Of a stretch of DNA of 64,000 nt, positions 51,764 through 61,103 are shown in pieces. Position 1 is the first letter of the stretch, and each line of letters starts with the position of its first letter. This DNA is from Salegentibacter salegens. Its GTDB lineage: Bacteria; Bacteroidota; Bacteroidia; Flavobacteriales; Flavobacteriaceae. Under the pieces are notes generated by a model. The model saw only the letters and a program-made list of their open reading frames with translations, was not told the DNA's origin and ran no database searches. Position numbers and translations under genes: made by a program. Location: NCBI RefSeq assembly GCF_900142975.1, contig NZ_LT670848.1, forward strand, positions 2,108,001 to 2,172,000. The letters run 5' to 3'.

Positions 51764-54040
51764 TTAGGTTTTTATTTCCCGGCTTTCAGTATTTATTTCG
51801 GGTAGAAAAGGTTGCTTGTAAATTCTTTTTCCGCTTGCCTTGTAAAGCGCATTGGCCAATGCTCCCTGCACCGGCGGAAATGGTGGCTCCCCAAGCCCTG
51901 TGGGGTCTATGCCGTTTTTAACAAAATGTACATCAATTTGCTTCGGCGCTTCGTGATGACGAATAAGCCGGTAAGAATCAAAATTGTTTTGTTGGACAAC
52001 ACCATCTTTAAATGTTAGCTCACTATATAAAGCGTGTCCAATTCCATCAATAGTTCCACCTTCAACCATATTTTTAGCGGCATCAGGATTTACCACAATT
52101 CCGCAGTCTATCGCACAGGTAACTTTATCTATTATTGGTTCATTATCTTTTAAATTCAGGTCCAGGATCTGTGCAACGTAAGAATTATGGCAGTAATACG
52201 CTGCCACTCCCCTGCTGGCGGTAGTGCCATTACTATTCCAGCCGGCTTTATCTCTTACCAACTCTAAAACTCCTGCATAACGAGCGGGATCATAATCATT
52301 ATTTTCTCCTACGGGATCACTTTTTGCTCTCTTAAGCATATCAAGACGAAACTGAATAGGATCCTGCCCCATTTCTTCAGCAAGTTCATCTAAAAACGAT
52401 TGTTCTGCCCCGGCAATAAAATTTGATCTGGGTGCTCTAAATGCTCCTGTAGAAATATTTGATTCTACCGTCCAGCTTTCGGCAAGATAGTTATCTACCG
52501 CTCCTGCCGGAAAACGATTGGCAAAAAGCGGACTTTCAGTTATACCACCGGCATTCACGTGAAAGGCGGTAAGCTTATTATTCCCATCTAGTGCAGCCTT
52601 ATAAGTAACCTGATAGGCAGGCCGATAAACGCCATTGGTCATATCATCTTCCCGACTATATACAAGTTTTATTGGCGCTCCCATTTTATGGGAAATAACT
52701 GCAGCTTCAACCAAAAAATTTCCATAAAGCCGGCGACCAAATCCACCGCCCATACGAGTCATTTGTATATCAATATTTTCAAGGTCTAACCCTAATCGTT
52801 TATTTACACTCTTTTCAGCAAACTCCGGAGTTTGAATAGGCCCCAGCAACTCTGCTTTCTCATCGGTTACATCGGCAAAAAAGTTCATGGGTTCCATACA
52901 ATTATGAGCAAGAAAAGGACAGGTATAAGAACGTTCAATTACGCGCGAGGCATTTTTAAAAGCCGCTTCCGGTTCGCCATCTTTTCTCACAACTTCAGAT
53001 TTTGTGGAACCGGCCTGATTCATTAGAGAGTAATGAATATCTGAGTTTTCGAGTCCACCGGAATCTGCCAAAGCTGGGGATTTTTCTAAAATTTGAATTT
53101 GTTTTGTCAATTCAGGATTTAGATCCCATTCAACTTTTAATGCTTTTTTTGCCTTCATTACCTGCCAGGTTGATTCCCCAACAACTACCACCAATTTAGA
53201 AAACGCAGCTACGTCACTCCATTCCCTTTCCATATCTTCCGGATAAGTATCTATAGTAAAAACATCTACTATTCCGGGCATTTCCTTTACTTTTTCAGCA
53301 TCCATAGATTTAAACTCCATCCCGAAGGCCGGCGGCTGAAGAATCATAGCGATTAGCATATCATCACGATGAATATCAATACCATATAAAGGTTTTCCTG
53401 TAACAATTTCTTTGGCGTCTACATTTTCACGTGAAGTACCTATTATTTTAAAATCACTATTCTCTTTAAGTTCAACTTCCTCAGGCACTTCAAGCTGTCC
53501 GGCTGCTTTAGCTATCTCGCCGTATCCTATAGATTTATCACTTCCTTTATGACTAATAATTCCATTTTCCACAGAAAGTTCAGAAACCGGTACGTCCCAT
53601 TCATTTGCCGCTGCCCTAATTAACATTTGTTTAGCCGTGGCACCTGCCATTCTTAAAGGCTCCCATCCCTGGCGAATTGATTGGCTTCCGCCGGCCAATT
53701 GCCTGGTAAAAACATCAAGATTTAAAGGTGCCTGTTCTACGATTACATTACTCCAGGCTACATCAAGTTCTTCGGCCACGATCATAGGCATAGAAGTCTT
53801 AACATTTTGACCTATTTCAGGATTTGGAGAATAAATAGTAACAATCCCATTATCTCCTATTTTTAAATAACCATTAAGTTCAAACCACTCATCTGGCATT
53901 TCCATCGCTATTTCTTCTGTTCCTTGCTCTGCCGCACGTTTACAAGCCAGCCAGTTAAAACCTATTAATAATCCACCTCCGGCAAGAGAAATACTTTTAA
54001 TAAAAGATCGTCTGCCTATTCCTGTTTTTACTTTACTCAT
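51764..54040 (-). CDS. Molybdopterin-binding subunit of a xanthine-dehydrogenase-family oxidoreductase (IorB-like)
   Basis: A 758-residue subunit with a Tat-type signal (GRRSFIKSISLAGGGLLIG followed by a Cys, so possibly lipid-linked). Molybdenum-domain blocks: TRMGGGFGRRLYGNFLVEAAVISHKMGAPIKLVYSREDD, STGAFRAPRSNFIAGAEQSFLDELA, and GEPPFPPVQGALANALYKASGKR near the end. The layout matches the isoquinoline 1-oxidoreductase beta / aldehyde dehydrogenase group, exported folded with its cofactor and paired with a small 2Fe-2S subunit. Substrate not determinable; an aldehyde or N-heterocycle is likely for the family. Confidence 0.9.
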   Translation of the reverse strand: MSKVKTGIGRRSFIKSISLAGGGLLIGFNWLACKRAAEQGTEEIAMEMPDEWFELNGYLKIGDNGIVTIYSPNPEIGQNVKTSMPMIVAEELDVAWSNVIVEQAPLNLDVFTRQLAGGSQSIRQGWEPLRMAGATAKQMLIRAAANEWDVPVSELSVENGIISHKGSDKSIGYGEIAKAAGQLEVPEEVELKENSDFKIIGTSRENVDAKEIVTGKPLYGIDIHRDDMLIAMILQPPAFGMEFKSMDAEKVKEMPGIVDVFTIDTYPEDMEREWSDVAAFSKLVVVVGESTWQVMKAKKALKVEWDLNPELTKQIQILEKSPALADSGGLENSDIHYSLMNQAGSTKSEVVRKDGEPEAAFKNASRVIERSYTCPFLAHNCMEPMNFFADVTDEKAELLGPIQTPEFAEKSVNKRLGLDLENIDIQMTRMGGGFGRRLYGNFLVEAAVISHKMGAPIKLVYSREDDMTNGVYRPAYQVTYKAALDGNNKLTAFHVNAGGITESPLFANRFPAGAVDNYLAESWTVESNISTGAFRAPRSNFIAGAEQSFLDELAEEMGQDPIQFRLDMLKRAKSDPVGENNDYDPARYAGVLELVRDKAGWNSNGTTASRGVAAYYCHNSYVAQILDLNLKDNEPIIDKVTCAIDCGIVVNPDAAKNMVEGGTIDGIGHALYSELTFKDGVVQQNNFDSYRLIRHHEAPKQIDVHFVKNGIDPTGLGEPPFPPVQGALANALYKASGKRIYKQPFLPEINTESREIKT

Positions 54041-54067
54041 TTTTTCCGGATTTAATTGTAATCACAT

Positions 54068-54526
54068 TTAAACTGATTGGGAAGCTGATTTGATAGCCGC
54101 TTTTATCCTCGTATATGTACCACATCGGCAAATATTGCCGCTCATTACATCTTCAATTTCTTTATCGCTGGGACTGGGATTATTTTTTAGAAGTGCGGTG
54201 GCTGCCATAATCTGCCCGGCCTGGCAATAACCGCATTGAGGCACGTCATGTTCCAACCAGGCTTTTTGCACCGGATGATCACCTTCTTTAGAAAGACCTT
54301 CTATAGTAGTAATTTCATTATCTTTTACCGCTGAAATTGCCACCTGACAGGATCTTACTGCTGAGCCATTAAAATGAACAGTGCAGGCACCACATTGTGC
54401 TATTCCACAGCCATATTTTGTGCCCACAAGCTTTAAATTGTCTCTCAAAACCCATAGTAAAGGGGTATCTGGCTCTACATCTACCGATAGATTCTTGCCA
54501 TTTATATTAACATCAAACTGCGCCAT
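54068..54526 (-). CDS. (2Fe-2S)-binding subunit of the molybdenum hydroxylase (IorA-like)
   Basis: A 152-residue electron-transfer subunit. First cluster ligands Cys40, Cys45, Cys48, Cys60 in [17 protein letters not shown]; second cluster Cys98, Cys101, Cys133, Cys135 in [11 protein letters not shown] and [12 protein letters not shown]. It has no signal peptide and probably travels with the Tat-signal-bearing large subunit. It is the first gene of the cluster, 27 bp before the large subunit gene. Confidence 0.95.
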   Translation of the reverse strand: MAQFDVNINGKNLSVDVEPDTPLLWVLRDNLKLVGTKYGCGIAQCGACTVHFNGSAVRSCQVAISAVKDNEITTIEGLSKEGDHPVQKAWLEHDVPQCGYCQAGQIMAATALLKNNPSPSDKEIEDVMSGNICRCGTYTRIKAAIKSASQSV

Positions 54527-54768
54527 GCTTTTTTAGTTTTAGTTGAAGAGCTATTAAAGTATAAAAAAAATCGTTTAGATCGCTGTTTTCAAGTATAAAA
54601 AAGCCCTTTCTCTTATTTCCCAGAATTAGATTTAAGGCTAAATAAAATCTTCTAGTAAAAAAGTCAATTTAAAAAATACTCTTTTTCGCTATCAAAAAAT
54701 ACTGATTTTTTATTTATAAGCTTCTATTTTTCACAATATCATTTTTCTACGAACAAAATTCATTTTCA

Positions 54769-54784
54769 TACGTATTTATACGTA
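54769..54784. promoter_or_regulatory. 7-2-7 inverted heptamers before nirB (NarL-type operator)
   Basis: TACGTAT-TT-ATACGTA is a perfect 7-2-7 inverted repeat, the geometry of NarL sites in enterobacteria. It ends 34 bp before the nirB start. The -7 element TAAATTTG (54793-54800) follows 9 bp later, and the operator takes the place of a -33 element. A related repeat, TAAGTAT-TT-ATACTTA, precedes narK. Confidence 0.7.
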
Positions 54785-54818
54785 TTTTTACTTAAATTTG
54801 AATCAAACTTACGTAGTT

Positions 54819-57329
54819 ATGAGAAAAGTAGTTGTAGTAGGAAATGGAATGGTTGGTTATAAATTCTGCGAGAAATTTATGGCCAGGCCAGATAGGGAAA
54901 ACTATCAAATAGAGGTGTTTGGAGAAGAACCGAGTCCAGCTTACGATAGGGTTCACCTTAGTGAATATTTCTCAGAGAAAGGAAAGAACGATCTACTCCT
55001 GGCTCCAAGAAGTTGGTATGAAGATCATGGTATCAAACTACGTACTTCTTCTCTTATTTCAGAAATCAATACAAATAAAAAAGAAGTGCTTACCTATAAA
55101 GGGGAAAAAGTGATCTATGATTATCTTGTACTTGCAACGGGTTCTTCGGCTTTTATTCCACCAATAAAAGGTTCAGAAAAAACAGGAGTTTTTGTTTATC
55201 GTACTACAGAAGATCTGGATGCTATAAAAACCTATGCGAAAAAACTTCAGAAGAAAAACAAATCAAAAGCCACGGTGCTGGGCGGCGGACTTTTAGGCTT
55301 GGAAGCGGCCAATGCAGCCCAAGAACTGGGTTTGGACACCAGCGTAGTAGAATTCGCGCCACGGTTGATGCCAAGGCAGTTAGACGAAGCTGGTAGTAAT
55401 ACCCTTATACGTAAAATTGAAAGTTTAGGTATAAAAATTTTGACCAATAAAGCTACTTCAGAAATAAGTGGTAAAGAGGAAATTGATGCGCTTACATTTT
55501 CAGATGGTTCCAGGCACGAAACCGATATGCTTATTATTTCTGCAGGAATTAGGCCTCGGGATGAACTGGCAAAATCTGGCGGACTTAAAACTGGCGAGCG
55601 TGGAGGAATATTCGTTACTAATAAGATGGAAACTTCAGCAAAAGATGTTTATGCCATTGGGGAGGCTGCGCTTTACAACAACGCTATCTACGGTCTTGTT
55701 GCCCCGGGATATAATATGGCCGAGGTTGCCGTTTCTCAAATTTGTGGGGAAAATAAAACTATGGCCGATCATATTGATATGTCTACCCAGTTAAAACTAA
55801 TTGGCACCGATGTGGCTAGTTTTGGCGATCCGTTTATTGAAAATGAAGAAGTTTCTGCTATTATCTACGAAAATAAACAAAGCGGGATTTATAAACGTAT
55901 AAACGTATCCCTGGATGGTAAAAAATTGCTTGGTGGAATCCTTGTGGGCGATGCTTCAGATTATCAGAATTTATTTCAGATATATATCAACGAAATGAAA
56001 CTGCCTGAAAATCCTGAAGATCTTATTTTGGGCAGTCGCGGTGGTGAAAATACGTCTGTTGGTTCAGTAATCGAGTTACCAGATACCGCACAAATTTGTT
56101 CTTGTGAGGCCATTTCGAAAGGAGATATCTGTAATCCCATAGAGTCTGGGGAATGCTGCTCTATGGATGATGTAGTGGCCAGAACAAAAGCCTCTACGGG
56201 TTGTGGTGGTTGCAAACCTATGGTTACAGATCTTTTTAACACTACCATGAAATCCCTTGGAAAAGAAGTAAAAGAGGTGATTTGCGAACACTTTGATTTT
56301 AACCGCCAGGAACTTTTTGATTTGGTGAAAATCAATAAAGTCAAAGGTTTTGATGAAGCGCTAAACCTCTTTGGGAAAGGTCATGGTTGTGAAAAATGTA
56401 AGCCGGTTTTGGCTTCAATTTTTGCAAGTATTACTATGGAAACCGCCAATAAACAGGTTACCATTCAGGATAGTAACGACAGGTTTTTGGCCAATATTCA
56501 ACGAAACGGGACTTATTCTATCGTTCCACGTGTACCGGGCGGTGAAATTACCCCAGATAAATTAATGACCTTAGGAGCCGTCGCCAAGAAATTTGACCTT
56601 TATACTAAAATCACCGGCGGGCAACGTATAGATCTTTTTGGTGCCGAACTACACCAACTGCCCCTAATTTGGAAAGAATTAATTGATGCCGGCTTTGAAA
56701 GTGGGCATGCTTACGGAAAATCTCTACGAACAGTTAAAAGTTGCGTGGGCTCTACCTGGTGCCGCTTTGGGATGCATGAAAGCGTAAGTTTTGCCATTCA
56801 AATTGAAGAACGCTATCGAGGGCTGCGTTCACCGCATAAATTAAAAGGTGGGGTTTCTGGCTGCATTCGCGAATGTGCTGAAGCCCGCGGAAAAGATTTT
56901 GGTATCATTGCCGTTGAATCTGGGTGGAATCTATACGTCTGCGGAAATGGAGGCGCCACCCCAAAACACGCCATTTTACTCGCTGAAGGTTTAGACGATG
57001 AAACCACCATAAAATACCTTGATAGATTTTTGATGTATTATATCCGTACGGCTGCACCATTAATGCGTACCGCGCCCTGGCTGGAGAAATTAGACGGTGG
57101 TATTGAACATCTTAAAAAAGTAGTGATTAAAGATTCTTTAGGTATTGCCGAAGATCTGGAAAAAGAAATGCAGGGCTTAATTACCAATTACGAATGTGAA
57201 TGGAAACAGGCAATTGAAGATCCTGAAATGATGAAGCGTTTTAAACACTTTGTCAATTCAGATGAAGGAGACAATAATATTAGTTATGTACCCCTTCGCG
57301 ATCAAAAAATGCCTAAGGCCTGGACCTAA
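54819..57329 (+). CDS. nirB: Assimilatory nitrite reductase (NAD(P)H), large subunit
   Basis: An 836-residue enzyme reducing nitrite to ammonium with six electrons from NAD(P)H. FAD domain VVVVGNGMVGYKFCEKF; NAD domain TVLGGGLLGLEAANAAQELG; a BFD-type cluster region CSCEAISKGDIC and STGCGGCKPM; a second GCEKCKPVL; the nitrite/sulfite reductase half-domains with the sirohaem/4Fe-4S ligands SCVGSTWCRFGM and GCIRECAEARG. I start at MRKVVVVGNG (54819), because the longer frame from 54798 begins inside the -7 element. First gene of the nitrate operon. Confidence 0.95.
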   Translation: MRKVVVVGNGMVGYKFCEKFMARPDRENYQIEVFGEEPSPAYDRVHLSEYFSEKGKNDLLLAPRSWYEDHGIKLRTSSLISEINTNKKEVLTYKGEKVIYDYLVLATGSSAFIPPIKGSEKTGVFVYRTTEDLDAIKTYAKKLQKKNKSKATVLGGGLLGLEAANAAQELGLDTSVVEFAPRLMPRQLDEAGSNTLIRKIESLGIKILTNKATSEISGKEEIDALTFSDGSRHETDMLIISAGIRPRDELAKSGGLKTGERGGIFVTNKMETSAKDVYAIGEAALYNNAIYGLVAPGYNMAEVAVSQICGENKTMADHIDMSTQLKLIGTDVASFGDPFIENEEVSAIIYENKQSGIYKRINVSLDGKKLLGGILVGDASDYQNLFQIYINEMKLPENPEDLILGSRGGENTSVGSVIELPDTAQICSCEAISKGDICNPIESGECCSMDDVVARTKASTGCGGCKPMVTDLFNTTMKSLGKEVKEVICEHFDFNRQELFDLVKINKVKGFDEALNLFGKGHGCEKCKPVLASIFASITMETANKQVTIQDSNDRFLANIQRNGTYSIVPRVPGGEITPDKLMTLGAVAKKFDLYTKITGGQRIDLFGAELHQLPLIWKELIDAGFESGHAYGKSLRTVKSCVGSTWCRFGMHESVSFAIQIEERYRGLRSPHKLKGGVSGCIRECAEARGKDFGIIAVESGWNLYVCGNGGATPKHAILLAEGLDDETTIKYLDRFLMYYIRTAAPLMRTAPWLEKLDGGIEHLKKVVIKDSLGIAEDLEKEMQGLITNYECEWKQAIEDPEMMKRFKHFVNSDEGDNNISYVPLRDQKMPKAWT

Positions 57330-57374
57330 GTTTTCCTTTTTCAAACCAACTCCTAATTTCAAACTTTAAAAACA

Positions 57375-57752
57375 ATGCAAGAATTATTAGCTCAATACCA
57401 AAGTGTAACGGCTCCAGAAGTACTTAAATGGATAAATGTTGGGAAAGCTAAGGATTTTCCTAAAAATGGTGGCGCCTGTATAAAATATAAAAACAAGCAA
57501 ATTGCGGTATTTAATTTCACACGCGAAGCAACATGGTATGCCTGCCAAAATCTTTGTCCGCATAAACTTGAAATGGTTATCTCCCGGGGAATGATAGGTG
57601 ATAAAGAGGGAATTCCAAAAGTGGCCTGCCCTATGCACAAAAAAACCTTTTCTTTAAAAGACGGGAATAATCTTAATGGTGAAGATTACAAAATTGCAGT
57701 CTATCCGGTTAAAATTGAAGCAGAAAATGTCTATATTGGTTTTATAGATTAA
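57375..57752 (+). CDS. nirD: Nitrite reductase small subunit, Rieske type
   Basis: A 125-residue Rieske-like protein. Both ligand pairs are present: Cys61-x-His63 in LCPHKLEMVISRG and Cys85-x-x-His88 in ACPMHKKTFSL. Some NirD proteins lack these ligands, so this one probably carries a real 2Fe-2S cluster. It partners NirB, 45 bp upstream. Confidence 0.9.
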   Translation: MQELLAQYQSVTAPEVLKWINVGKAKDFPKNGGACIKYKNKQIAVFNFTREATWYACQNLCPHKLEMVISRGMIGDKEGIPKVACPMHKKTFSLKDGNNLNGEDYKIAVYPVKIEAENVYIGFID

Positions 57753-57763
57753 GACACCTCCCA

Positions 57764-58342
57764 ATGAGTAAATTCCAGGAAGCCATAAAACGAATAGACA
57801 ATAGAAATGCTCAAGATCCTAATTTGGAAATAGCAAACGGAAAAGAATTTCCGAAAGAATTATTGTATTCACAACGAATGACAAATAAGTTACTGGATTT
57901 TCATCCGCAGGCTTCCGAAGAATTACAAATTGCAGTCCGTGCGCAGCATATTTGTCGCTGGACAGTTCCACGAGACACCTATCCAAAAAATAGAATTGGA
58001 TATTTAAAATGGCGCGAAGGTCTTAAAAAAACCCACGCTGAAATCACTGATGAAATTCTTGAAGAAGTAGGCTATGATAAAGATTTTCGTGACCGAGTTT
58101 CATTTTTAATCAAGAAAAAGCAGATTAAAAAAGACGAAGGTTCTCAAGTTATGGAAGATGTGGTGTGCCTGGTTTTTCTTGAACATTATTTTGAAGCTTT
58201 TGCGGCAAAACATAATGATGAGAAAATAATAGACATTGTAAAGAAAACCTGGGCTAAAATGTCGCCCAAAGGTCATAAAGCCGCCCTAAAACTTCCCCTT
58301 TCCGCACATAGTGAAACTTTAATACAAGAAGCTTTAAAATAA
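57764..58342 (+). CDS. DUF4202 family protein
   Basis: A 192-residue soluble protein of a family without assigned function, matched from memory: FQEAIKRIDNRNAQDPN at the start, LYSQRMTNKLLDFHPQASEELQIAVRAQHICRWTVPRDTYP, YLKWREGLKKTHAEI and EDVVCLVFLEHYFEAF. The conserved His, Arg and Trp residues suggest an HD-like helical enzyme or ligand-binding fold. It lies 11 bp after nirD and 3 bp before the kinase gene, so it is firmly part of the nitrite reductase operon. Confidence 0.75.
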   Translation: MSKFQEAIKRIDNRNAQDPNLEIANGKEFPKELLYSQRMTNKLLDFHPQASEELQIAVRAQHICRWTVPRDTYPKNRIGYLKWREGLKKTHAEITDEILEEVGYDKDFRDRVSFLIKKKQIKKDEGSQVMEDVVCLVFLEHYFEAFAAKHNDEKIIDIVKKTWAKMSPKGHKAALKLPLSAHSETLIQEALK

Positions 58343-58345
58343 ATA

Positions 58346-60163
58346 ATGGCGTCGCATAGCTCTCTAGACCAACATACATTTATAAAACTTAGAAAGCTAT
58401 ATATTCTGGCGCTAACAGCTATTGCGCTTTCGGTAATTATAAGTCAGTTATTCATCGGTAAGTTTCTTGAAGAACAGGAAGGTGATTCAAAACTTATCAA
58501 TATCTCGGGGCGCCAGCGAATGCTAAGCCAGAAAATCACCAAAGAGAGCCTTTTGCTAGCTGAAACCGGAAATATAAACGAACGCCAAAACATTGCAAAA
58601 AGCCTGGAAGCAAGCCTTAAACGTTGGACGCATTCTCACAACGTTTTACAGAATGGTAGCGACAGTTTAAATATCGCTTCAGCACAAAGTGATGAAATTA
58701 AGCAGAAATTCAATGAAATTCAGCCCTATTTTGATGAAATCAGGAAAGCATCACAAAATTTATTGCTGAAATTAGAAGAAAACCCAGGGCGTCCTATAGA
58801 AGATTTTTCAGCTGAAATAATGCAAATCAAGGAAAATGAAGCCGCTTTTCTTGGAATTATGGATGCTATTGTAAATCAATATGATGAGGAAGCCCATACG
58901 CGGGTAGAGCGACTTCAAAAACTGGAATTATTTTTAACAATTTTTACGCTTTCAATTCTACTGCTGGAATTTTTCTTCATCTTCTTACCAACCGCTAGAG
59001 GGGTTAAAAACAATATTAAAAACCTAATGCACGCAGAATCCCGAGCCGTAAAAATGGCACGTGATGCAGATGCCATAAGCGAAGCCCGTGAAAAATCGGT
59101 AAAAGAATTACGTGCACTTGGCCAGGCAATGGATCAAATTTTACTTTTTGCGCGAATTACCCCAAATGGCGATATTTTGCATATAGGCGATCGATTTTCA
59201 AAGCTATTTCAGTATAAAAAATTTAATATGGAGACTAAATTCTCCGAAGTCTTATCACCCAAAAAAAATGAACAACTCAATATTGAAAAACTCATTTCAG
59301 CCCATAAAAGATCGGGCTGGCAAGGCGAAGTAAAAGCCTCTACAAAAGATAAAAAAGATATTTGGCTGGAGCTATCCATAGTTCCGTTTCAACCAGAAAA
59401 AGATAAAACCGAACTTACTATTATTGGAGTAGATATCACCAAGAATAAAGAAGCCCAGCTAACAATTGAAGAACTTACGAGAAGGAGTTACGAAGAAAAA
59501 ATGCGGCAACAGGGCTTGATTGCTAAAAAAATTATCGAAAACCAGGAGAACGAGCAAAACCGAATTGCAAAAGATATTCACGACGGAATTGGCCAAATGC
59601 TCACCGGGCTCAAATATAACCTGGAGAGCATAGATTTTAAATATCCCGAAAAGGCTGAAAGCAAAATTGAAAGTTTAAAGGAATTAAGTACAAAAATTAT
59701 TAAGGGAGTGCGTGCCGCAACCTTCAATCTAACCCCGCCCGAACTTACTGATCACGGGATAGTACCGGCGCTTCAGAAACTAACCGAAGAACTTTCAAAA
59801 TTAACAGGAAAAAATATTATTTTATTTAATAAAACCAGTTTTTCCCAACGCCTGGGAAATATTATTGAAATTAATCTTTATCGCATCACTCAGGAAGCCG
59901 TGAACAACGCGATAAAATATGCCGATTCTACACATATTATTGTAAGTGTAAGCCACAGTAAGGAAATTTTAAGTATTAGCATTGAAGATAATGGCCAAGG
60001 CTTTGACCCAGAAAGTATTGCTTCAGAAAAAAGCGGTAATCGCGGGATGGGACTTACTTTTATGAAAGAGCGTGTGAAATTTATAGACAGCCGATTGTTT
60101 ATTAATTCCTCTCCTGGGGAAGGCACAAGGGTAACGCTGAATCTTCCACTTCAACAAGATTAA
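58346..60163 (+). CDS. NarX-like sensor histidine kinase
   Basis: A 605-residue kinase. Transmembrane helices at about 17-37 and 193-213 frame a helical periplasmic domain starting with LINISGRQRMLSQKITKES, the type-IV-pili/NarX-like motif that resembles the nitrate-binding P-box of NarX. A cytosolic PAS domain (about 255-370) is followed by a HisKA_3 dimerisation region with His412 in RIAKDIHDGIGQMLTG and an ATPase domain (NNAIKYA, IEDNGQGFDP, GNRGMGLTFMKER). The HisKA_3 type pairs with NarL-family regulators, as encoded next. Confidence 0.9.
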   Translation: MASHSSLDQHTFIKLRKLYILALTAIALSVIISQLFIGKFLEEQEGDSKLINISGRQRMLSQKITKESLLLAETGNINERQNIAKSLEASLKRWTHSHNVLQNGSDSLNIASAQSDEIKQKFNEIQPYFDEIRKASQNLLLKLEENPGRPIEDFSAEIMQIKENEAAFLGIMDAIVNQYDEEAHTRVERLQKLELFLTIFTLSILLLEFFFIFLPTARGVKNNIKNLMHAESRAVKMARDADAISEAREKSVKELRALGQAMDQILLFARITPNGDILHIGDRFSKLFQYKKFNMETKFSEVLSPKKNEQLNIEKLISAHKRSGWQGEVKASTKDKKDIWLELSIVPFQPEKDKTELTIIGVDITKNKEAQLTIEELTRRSYEEKMRQQGLIAKKIIENQENEQNRIAKDIHDGIGQMLTGLKYNLESIDFKYPEKAESKIESLKELSTKIIKGVRAATFNLTPPELTDHGIVPALQKLTEELSKLTGKNIILFNKTSFSQRLGNIIEINLYRITQEAVNNAIKYADSTHIIVSVSHSKEILSISIEDNGQGFDPESIASEKSGNRGMGLTFMKERVKFIDSRLFINSSPGEGTRVTLNLPLQQD

Positions 60164-60190
60164 ACTTCTATTTAAAAATGCGTATTTTCG

Positions 60191-60197
60191 TACGTAT
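60191..60197. promoter_or_regulatory. Single TACGTAT heptamer before the regulator gene
   Basis: The 49-bp gap between kinase and regulator genes contains TACGTAT, the same heptamer as in the nirB operator, with a degenerate partner (TGCGTAT, 60178-60184) in the same orientation. It may be a weak autoregulatory site. Confidence 0.35.
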
Positions 60198-60212
60198 AAA
60201 ATCAGAAATATT

Positions 60213-60881
60213 ATGGGTCAAACCAGAATTCTTTTAGCCGATGACCACGAATTAGTTCGTGATGGCATTATTGCCCTACTGGAAAACGAAGAAAACCTTA
60301 CAGTGGTAAATGAAGCGGCCAACGGTATGGAAGCCCTTGAAATCATTGAAAAAGACCAGCCCGATTTACTTATTGTAGACATTAGAATGCCAAAGCTTAA
60401 TGGTATTGAAGTAGTAAAAAAAGTAAAAAATGATTTTCCCGATTTAAAAACACTGGTTCTTTCTATGCACGATTCTACCGAATACGTAGTACAATGCGTA
60501 GAAGCAGGCGCAGATGGTTATTTACTAAAAGGATCCAGCAAGGAAGAATTTCTTAAAGCCATTAATAAGATTGCCGGCGGAGGAAAATACTTTAGTGGCG
60601 ATATTTCTGCTATTATCGTTAACAATTTTGTGAATGGAAATTCTGAAAAGCATCTTAATAAAAACTCCCAAAAACAAGATCCTGCGCTCAACATACTTAC
60701 CAAAAGAGAGAAACAAATTTTAGAACTTATTTTAGAAGGAAAAAATAACCAGGAGATTGGCGATAGGCTTAAAATAAGTAAACGAACTGCCGAAGCACAC
60801 CGGTTTAATTTGATGAAAAAATTAGAAGTAAAAAATCTTATGGAACTTACCCATAAATCCCTTGAGCTAAAATTAATTTAA
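60213..60881 (+). CDS. NarL-family response regulator
   Basis: A 222-residue regulator: receiver domain with phospho-acceptor Asp56 (LLIVDIRMP) and acidic pair DDH, then a LuxR/GerE-type HTH (ILTKREKQILELILEGKNNQEIGDRLKISKRTAEAHRFNLMKKLEVKN). It is encoded between the kinase gene and narK, and the 7-2-7 operators lie before nirB and narK, so nitrate or nitrite-dependent activation of this cluster is the obvious role. Confidence 0.92.
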   Translation: MGQTRILLADDHELVRDGIIALLENEENLTVVNEAANGMEALEIIEKDQPDLLIVDIRMPKLNGIEVVKKVKNDFPDLKTLVLSMHDSTEYVVQCVEAGADGYLLKGSSKEEFLKAINKIAGGGKYFSGDISAIIVNNFVNGNSEKHLNKNSQKQDPALNILTKREKQILELILEGKNNQEIGDRLKISKRTAEAHRFNLMKKLEVKNLMELTHKSLELKLI

Positions 60882-61050
60882 GAAAATCTCCCATAATCAC
60901 CTATAATCAGGTCTTTAATTAAAACAGTTTACTTCCCTCCTCCTACCAGAAATCCTTTCTTACCTGAAGATTAATATTTTATTCCTGCTGTTATTTAAAT
61001 ATTTAGAATTCTAAAGGCCTTATTTTCTAATTTTCGCATTAATTCATTTT

Positions 61051-61078
61051 TACTTATTTTTCTAAGTATTTATACTTA
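61051..61078. promoter_or_regulatory. Inverted heptamers before narK (NarL-type operator)
   Basis: TAAGTAT-TT-ATACTTA (61063-61078) is a perfect 7-2-7 inverted repeat ending 25 bp before the narK start. A further TACTTAT (61051-61057) fits the E. coli NarL heptamer consensus TACYNMT and forms a perfect TACTTA-N6-TAAGTA repeat with the first arm. The rest of the 222-bp gap has no gene. Confidence 0.65.
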
Positions 61079-61103
61079 ATTTTAAAACATAAAACTAAGT
61101 ATT

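Noticed and set aside
61002..61015. TTTAGAATTCTAAA palindrome in the regulator-narK gap
   Set aside because: A 14-bp AT-rich palindrome of this kind can arise by chance; it is not repeated in the cluster and has no T-run.
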